This document shows positions 62,501-64,000 of a stretch of DNA of 64,000 nt, piece by piece. Location of the stretch: NCBI GenBank assembly GCA_022711665.1, contig JAKLEN010000007.1:1-64000 (forward strand), written 5' to 3'. The notes beneath the pieces were generated by a model. The model had not been told where the DNA came from and did not search any database. It saw only the letters and a list, made by a program, of their open reading frames with translations. The stretch comes from Acidobacteriota bacterium. GTDB taxonomy: Bacteria; Acidobacteriota; Aminicenantia; Aminicenantales; Saccharicenantaceae. Every line of letters starts with the position of its first letter. Position 1 is the first letter of the stretch. Position numbers and translations under genes: made by a program.

Positions 62501-63050
62501 TCGGGCGCCTGGAGATGACGCCGCCGATCGCCTCCTCGTAGGCCGTGAAGGCGTCCCACTGCCCCTCCTCCAGCCATAAGGTGTTGCCGCTGAGACGCAA
62601 TCCGTCGAAGCCGCGCTGCCGGGCGGCGTTAAGCTTCTCGACCCAGCCCCGGAGGACCCGGCCGGCGCTGAAGCGGCCGTTCCGGAGGTACCAGTCGGTG
62701 TGCGCCAGGATCTCGATCTGTCCGGCCCGGATCTTCCGATCCAGTCCCGGCACGGCCCGGCCCAGGGCCTGCCGGGCGGCGGCCACGCCCAGCGGCTCCG
62801 AGCAGATCCACATGCAGTATTCGTTCGAGGCCAGCCCCGCCCTGAAATAGGGCACGAGGATGTCGAGCAGGTCCTTGCGGGTCTGATAGAATTGGCAGAA
62901 ATGGGTCCCCCAAGGCACCCGGCCGAGGATCTTGATGCCGGACTCCCTCATCGCCCTGTCCATGGCTATTCCATTCACAGGCCCGCCGGCCGCGACGGAT
63001 TTTAGCACAGGTCGGACGATGGGGCGAGCGCCCCGGGGGCGCGAGCTCAT
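59595..63050 (-). CDS. Soluble hybrid sensor histidine kinase: MEDS, four PAS, HisKA, HATPase, receiver
   Basis: A 1151-residue cytoplasmic kinase without membrane segments. Residues about 35-225 match the MEDS/DcmR sensory fold (HFCQFYQTRKDLLDILVPYF). Four PAS domains follow (about 238-355, 415-530, 540-655, 660-770) with a coiled coil between the first and second. The phospho-acceptor is in LAGGIAHDFNNILLPI (about residue 785); the ATPase has NLGSNAAYA, DTGRGIPPE and EGTGMGLAVVHG; the C-terminal receiver has VDDED, the phospho-Asp in VIMDQTMP and Lys in VMKPFS. The ATG at 63050 overlaps the upstream stop (ATGA); an ATG at 62963 is an alternative start nearer the MEDS domain. The receiver lacks an output domain, so the signal probably passes to another protein such as the sigma-54 activator at the right edge. 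Confidence 0.93.
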   Translation of the reverse strand: MSSRPRGARPIVRPVLKSVAAGGPVNGIAMDRAMRESGIKILGRVPWGTHFCQFYQTRKDLLDILVPYFRAGLASNEYCMWICSEPLGVAAARQALGRAVPGLDRKIRAGQIEILAHTDWYLRNGRFSAGRVLRGWVEKLNAARQRGFDGLRLSGNTLWLEEGQWDAFTAYEEAIGGVISRRPMLALCAYSLDRCGAREIIDVLNNHEQALVRRGGRWILVASSVVRQARLDLRASQDRFREVFDSSPIGIELYDAAGRLIDANPACLKIFGVADAGAIRGIRLFNNPNLTPDFVRKIRRGLPCRREVSLDFAKVRRSGPYRTRRTGTVALDIQVTPLRGAGRSVEGYLVQVMDIGDRKAAEQALRAANELLEKRVAERTAELVRTVRQLRREIAERHGREEDLRRQSALLNLARDAIIVRAPDFRITFWNDGARKIYGWSDAEALGRAAERLLKTEFPESLKAVQASLMKAGHWEGELVRTRKDGRRIVVESRWAVLPGKSGRRPEAILEISRDVTERRRVEGALRSASAYTRGLLEASLDPLVTINSKGKITDVNQATEAATGVPRALLIGTDFTSYFTEPGKARAGYRRVFEKGQVRDYPLAIRHASGSVTDVLYNAVVYRDADGRVDGVFAAARDVTALRNAEKARLRLATAVEQLADGIAITDLDGLVLSTNPAFGDHHDLPPDKIVGRSLQEILQIDGRDAESAGAMDRAIRSGKAWNWHVTRRAPGKQVLEFELSVSPIRDEAGRLIHCIAVSRDVTQEIQLQERIRQWQKMEALGTLAGGIAHDFNNILLPILINTELSLCEEPADTPSARRLSQVLEAARRGKDMVRQIIAFSQQKEQDRQPVEIAPIVREALKLIRISLPKTIEIAERIEAPSAVIVADPTQIQQVLMNLGSNAAYAMREKGGVLDVAVSEVALDRSQAEHFLDVKPGSYVRLSVSDTGRGIPPEVMDRIFEPFFTTKKKGEGTGMGLAVVHGIVKSHSGGISVSSEVGKGTTFVIYLPRVAGEAVRAEEGSEPYARGTERILFVDDEDIQVRAMTRLLEHLGYRVVGLTDAVAALDLIREDPDAFDLVIMDQTMPKLSGGELAAEILRLRPGLPLILCTGYSETLDEEQALAMGIRAFVMKPFSVKEIALSIRRALASAA

Positions 63051-63448
63051 GTGCGATCCGGCTTTGGACTATCTCCCCCCGAGACCGACAGCCGCCCGAG
63101 CACGGCCATGATCTCGGCGATGCCGTCGCCCGCGTAGGAGATATAGGCGGGCCGGAGCTTGTGGGCCAGGGCGACCGTTTCCGCCCCGTCGTCGGGCAGG
63201 ACGAGCAGGATCCGCAGGCCCGCCAGGCGATCGTTCAGGCCGGCGAGCGCCGCCAGATCGCCGACCGTCGGGTCCCAGACGACCACCAGGGAGCGGTTCC
63301 CCTTGGGCCCGCGCAGGCGGGCCTCGAAGCCCGCCAGGCTCGAGAAGACCTCGAGACGGCCGTCCGGGGCCAGCGGCCCGATCGCGCCGAGCAGCGCCCA
63401 GCCCTCATCCGAGGGCCGGGTCATGAGAAAGAGCACATCCAGCGCCAT
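63047..63448 (-). CDS. Small receiver-like protein, unknown function
   Basis: A 133-residue alpha/beta protein. ALDVLFLMTRPS, NRSLVVVWDPTVGDL, LRILLVLPDDGAE and PAYISYAGDG alternate as in a CheY-like fold, with WDP at the place of the phospho-Asp strand, but the acidic pair and the Lys of true receivers are not clear. It may be a degenerate receiver. AAGGA lies 6 bases before the ATG at 63448. Its stop overlaps the kinase start as ATGA, so both are made together, and a sigma-54-like promoter lies about 36 bases upstream. Confidence 0.6.
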   Translation of the reverse strand: MALDVLFLMTRPSDEGWALLGAIGPLAPDGRLEVFSSLAGFEARLRGPKGNRSLVVVWDPTVGDLAALAGLNDRLAGLRILLVLPDDGAETVALAHKLRPAYISYAGDGIAEIMAVLGRLSVSGGDSPKPDRT

Positions 63449-63483
63449 GGCGTTCCTTTCCGTCATCTTCCGCCGCGAAAGAG

Positions 63484-63500
63484 TCCAAGAATTGTGCCAA
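63484..63500 (-). promoter_or_regulatory. Sigma-54-like promoter of the receiver-kinase operon
   Basis: Minus strand TTGGCACAATTCTTGGA: a perfect TTGGCAC -24 element, 10 bases between the two GG pairs, and TTGG instead of TTGC at -12. It lies downstream of the gene for a sigma-54 activator on the same strand. Confidence 0.55.
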
Positions 63501-63650
63501 CTTCCGCGGGGGGAGGGGACGGCCGTCCAGGCCGGAAAGCCAGTCTGGCGCCGCGGCGCCATCACCTGTCGACGGCCGGATCCGTCGGGGCGGGGTTCCG
63601 CCGGGCGGGACTGGAAGAGGGGAAGCGCCGGCCCGGCAGGCCGGCCGGCC

Positions 63651-64000
63651 TCAGGACAGGGGGACGCCGTATTTCTTCAGTAGGGTATAAAGGCGCGAGC
63701 GCGACAATCCCGAGATCCGGCAGGCTTCGGGAATATCCCCGGCCGTGGTCCGCATCAGCCCGGCCAGATACTCGCCTTCGAGCCGGGCCAGGCCGGCGTC
63801 CCGCCAGTCCTTCAGCGACGTCGCCGCCGTGGCGGCGGGGCCGTCCGTCCGGGCCGGCTCGGTTGCCTTCTTCTTGAGCACGGCCTCGCGGGCCAGCCGG
63901 ACGCGGATGTGCTCCGGCAGATGCTTGGGGAAGAGGACGGGCTCGTCCTTGGCCGTGACGATGGCCTTTTCCAGGGCCTGGATAAGCTCCCGGACGTTGC
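63651..64000 (-). CDS. Sigma-54-dependent activator, C-terminal part (cut by the window edge)
   Basis: About 115 residues are visible. They start inside the end of an AAA+ activator domain (NVRELIQALEKAIV, then FPKHLPEHIRVR) and end in a Fis-type helix-turn-helix (GDIPEACRISGLSRSRLYTLLKKYGV). This is the usual C-terminus of NtrC-family regulators; the receiver or sensor part lies beyond position 64000. The gene lies 202 bases upstream of the receiver-like gene on the same strand, and sigma-54-like promoters at 63484 and 59428 are natural targets. It is therefore the probable partner of the hybrid kinase. Confidence 0.88.
   Translation of the reverse strand, partial: NVRELIQALEKAIVTAKDEPVLFPKHLPEHIRVRLAREAVLKKKATEPARTDGPAATAATSLKDWRDAGLARLEGEYLAGLMRTTAGDIPEACRISGLSRSRLYTLLKKYGVPLS

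Noticed and set aside
1..64000. CRISPR array, rRNA or tRNA genes, insertion-sequence transposase
   Set aside because: I saw no regularly spaced repeats, no recognisable RNA gene and no transposase or integrase motifs; a covariance-model search would be needed to exclude small RNAs.

Overview
The window is GC-rich, densely packed bacterial DNA. It carries two Oar-type TonB-dependent receptors (N-terminal carboxypeptidase-regulatory-like domain, C-terminal aromatic residue), many secreted enzymes with signal peptides, several M28 peptidases and heparinase-like lyases. This combination suggests a Gram-negative, polymer-degrading heterotroph of the Acidobacteriota/Aminicenantes kind. That placement is inference: the window has no rRNA, tRNA or other phylogenetic marker that I could recognise.

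Region 1 (about 0.2-43.3 kb) looks like one glycan/uronate utilisation locus built without SusD. Divergent operons leave the 4.4 kb control region: leftwards a sugar (KDG-type) kinase, a class III aminotransferase and an SSS symporter; rightwards an M20 hydrolase, a zinc alcohol dehydrogenase and a Gfo/Idh/MocA oxidoreductase. A second rightward operon (8.0-14.8 kb) has an RraA/aldolase-like protein, a large heparinase-like lyase, two overlapping amidohydrolases and a DUF4861 protein. A leftward group (18.9-14.9 kb) has a lectin-like secreted protein, a GntR/FCD regulator, a D-2-hydroxyacid dehydrogenase and a ceramidase-like hydrolase. A 17 kb rightward operon (19.1-36.3 kb) has a DUF5009 acyltransferase, MBOAT, SGNH protein, sulfatase-like TPR protein, two divergent M28-like proteins, an AGE-family protein, a second heparinase-like lyase, an M1 peptidase and a small Tat-type Cys protein. 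A third heparinase-like gene, broken by one amber codon, faces it, and a TonB receptor follows.

The same AT-rich palindromic core (ATATACGATAT) lies in the control regions at 4.4, 7.9, 19.0 and 40.1 kb, and a partial copy lies in front of the GntR gene. The simplest reading is a local regulon of that regulator. A non-coding 60-bp element, 59/60 identical, occurs in inverted orientation at 87-146 and 43588-43647 and brackets exactly this region.

Region 2 (43.3-56.4 kb) looks like peptide and amino-acid scavenging: a secreted M28 peptidase, class V aminotransferase, NhaC antiporter, ornithine-cyclodeaminase-like enzyme, a second TonB receptor, an EreA/ChaN-like secreted protein, a second M28 peptidase and a HEFVH metalloprotease, then a MocR regulator in the opposite orientation.

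Region 3 (58.1-64.0 kb) has a DUF1624 membrane protein, a four-CxxC zinc-ribbon protein, a soluble MEDS-PAS hybrid histidine kinase, a receiver-like protein and the C-terminus of a sigma-54 activator cut by the window edge. Two sigma-54-like promoters sit among these genes.
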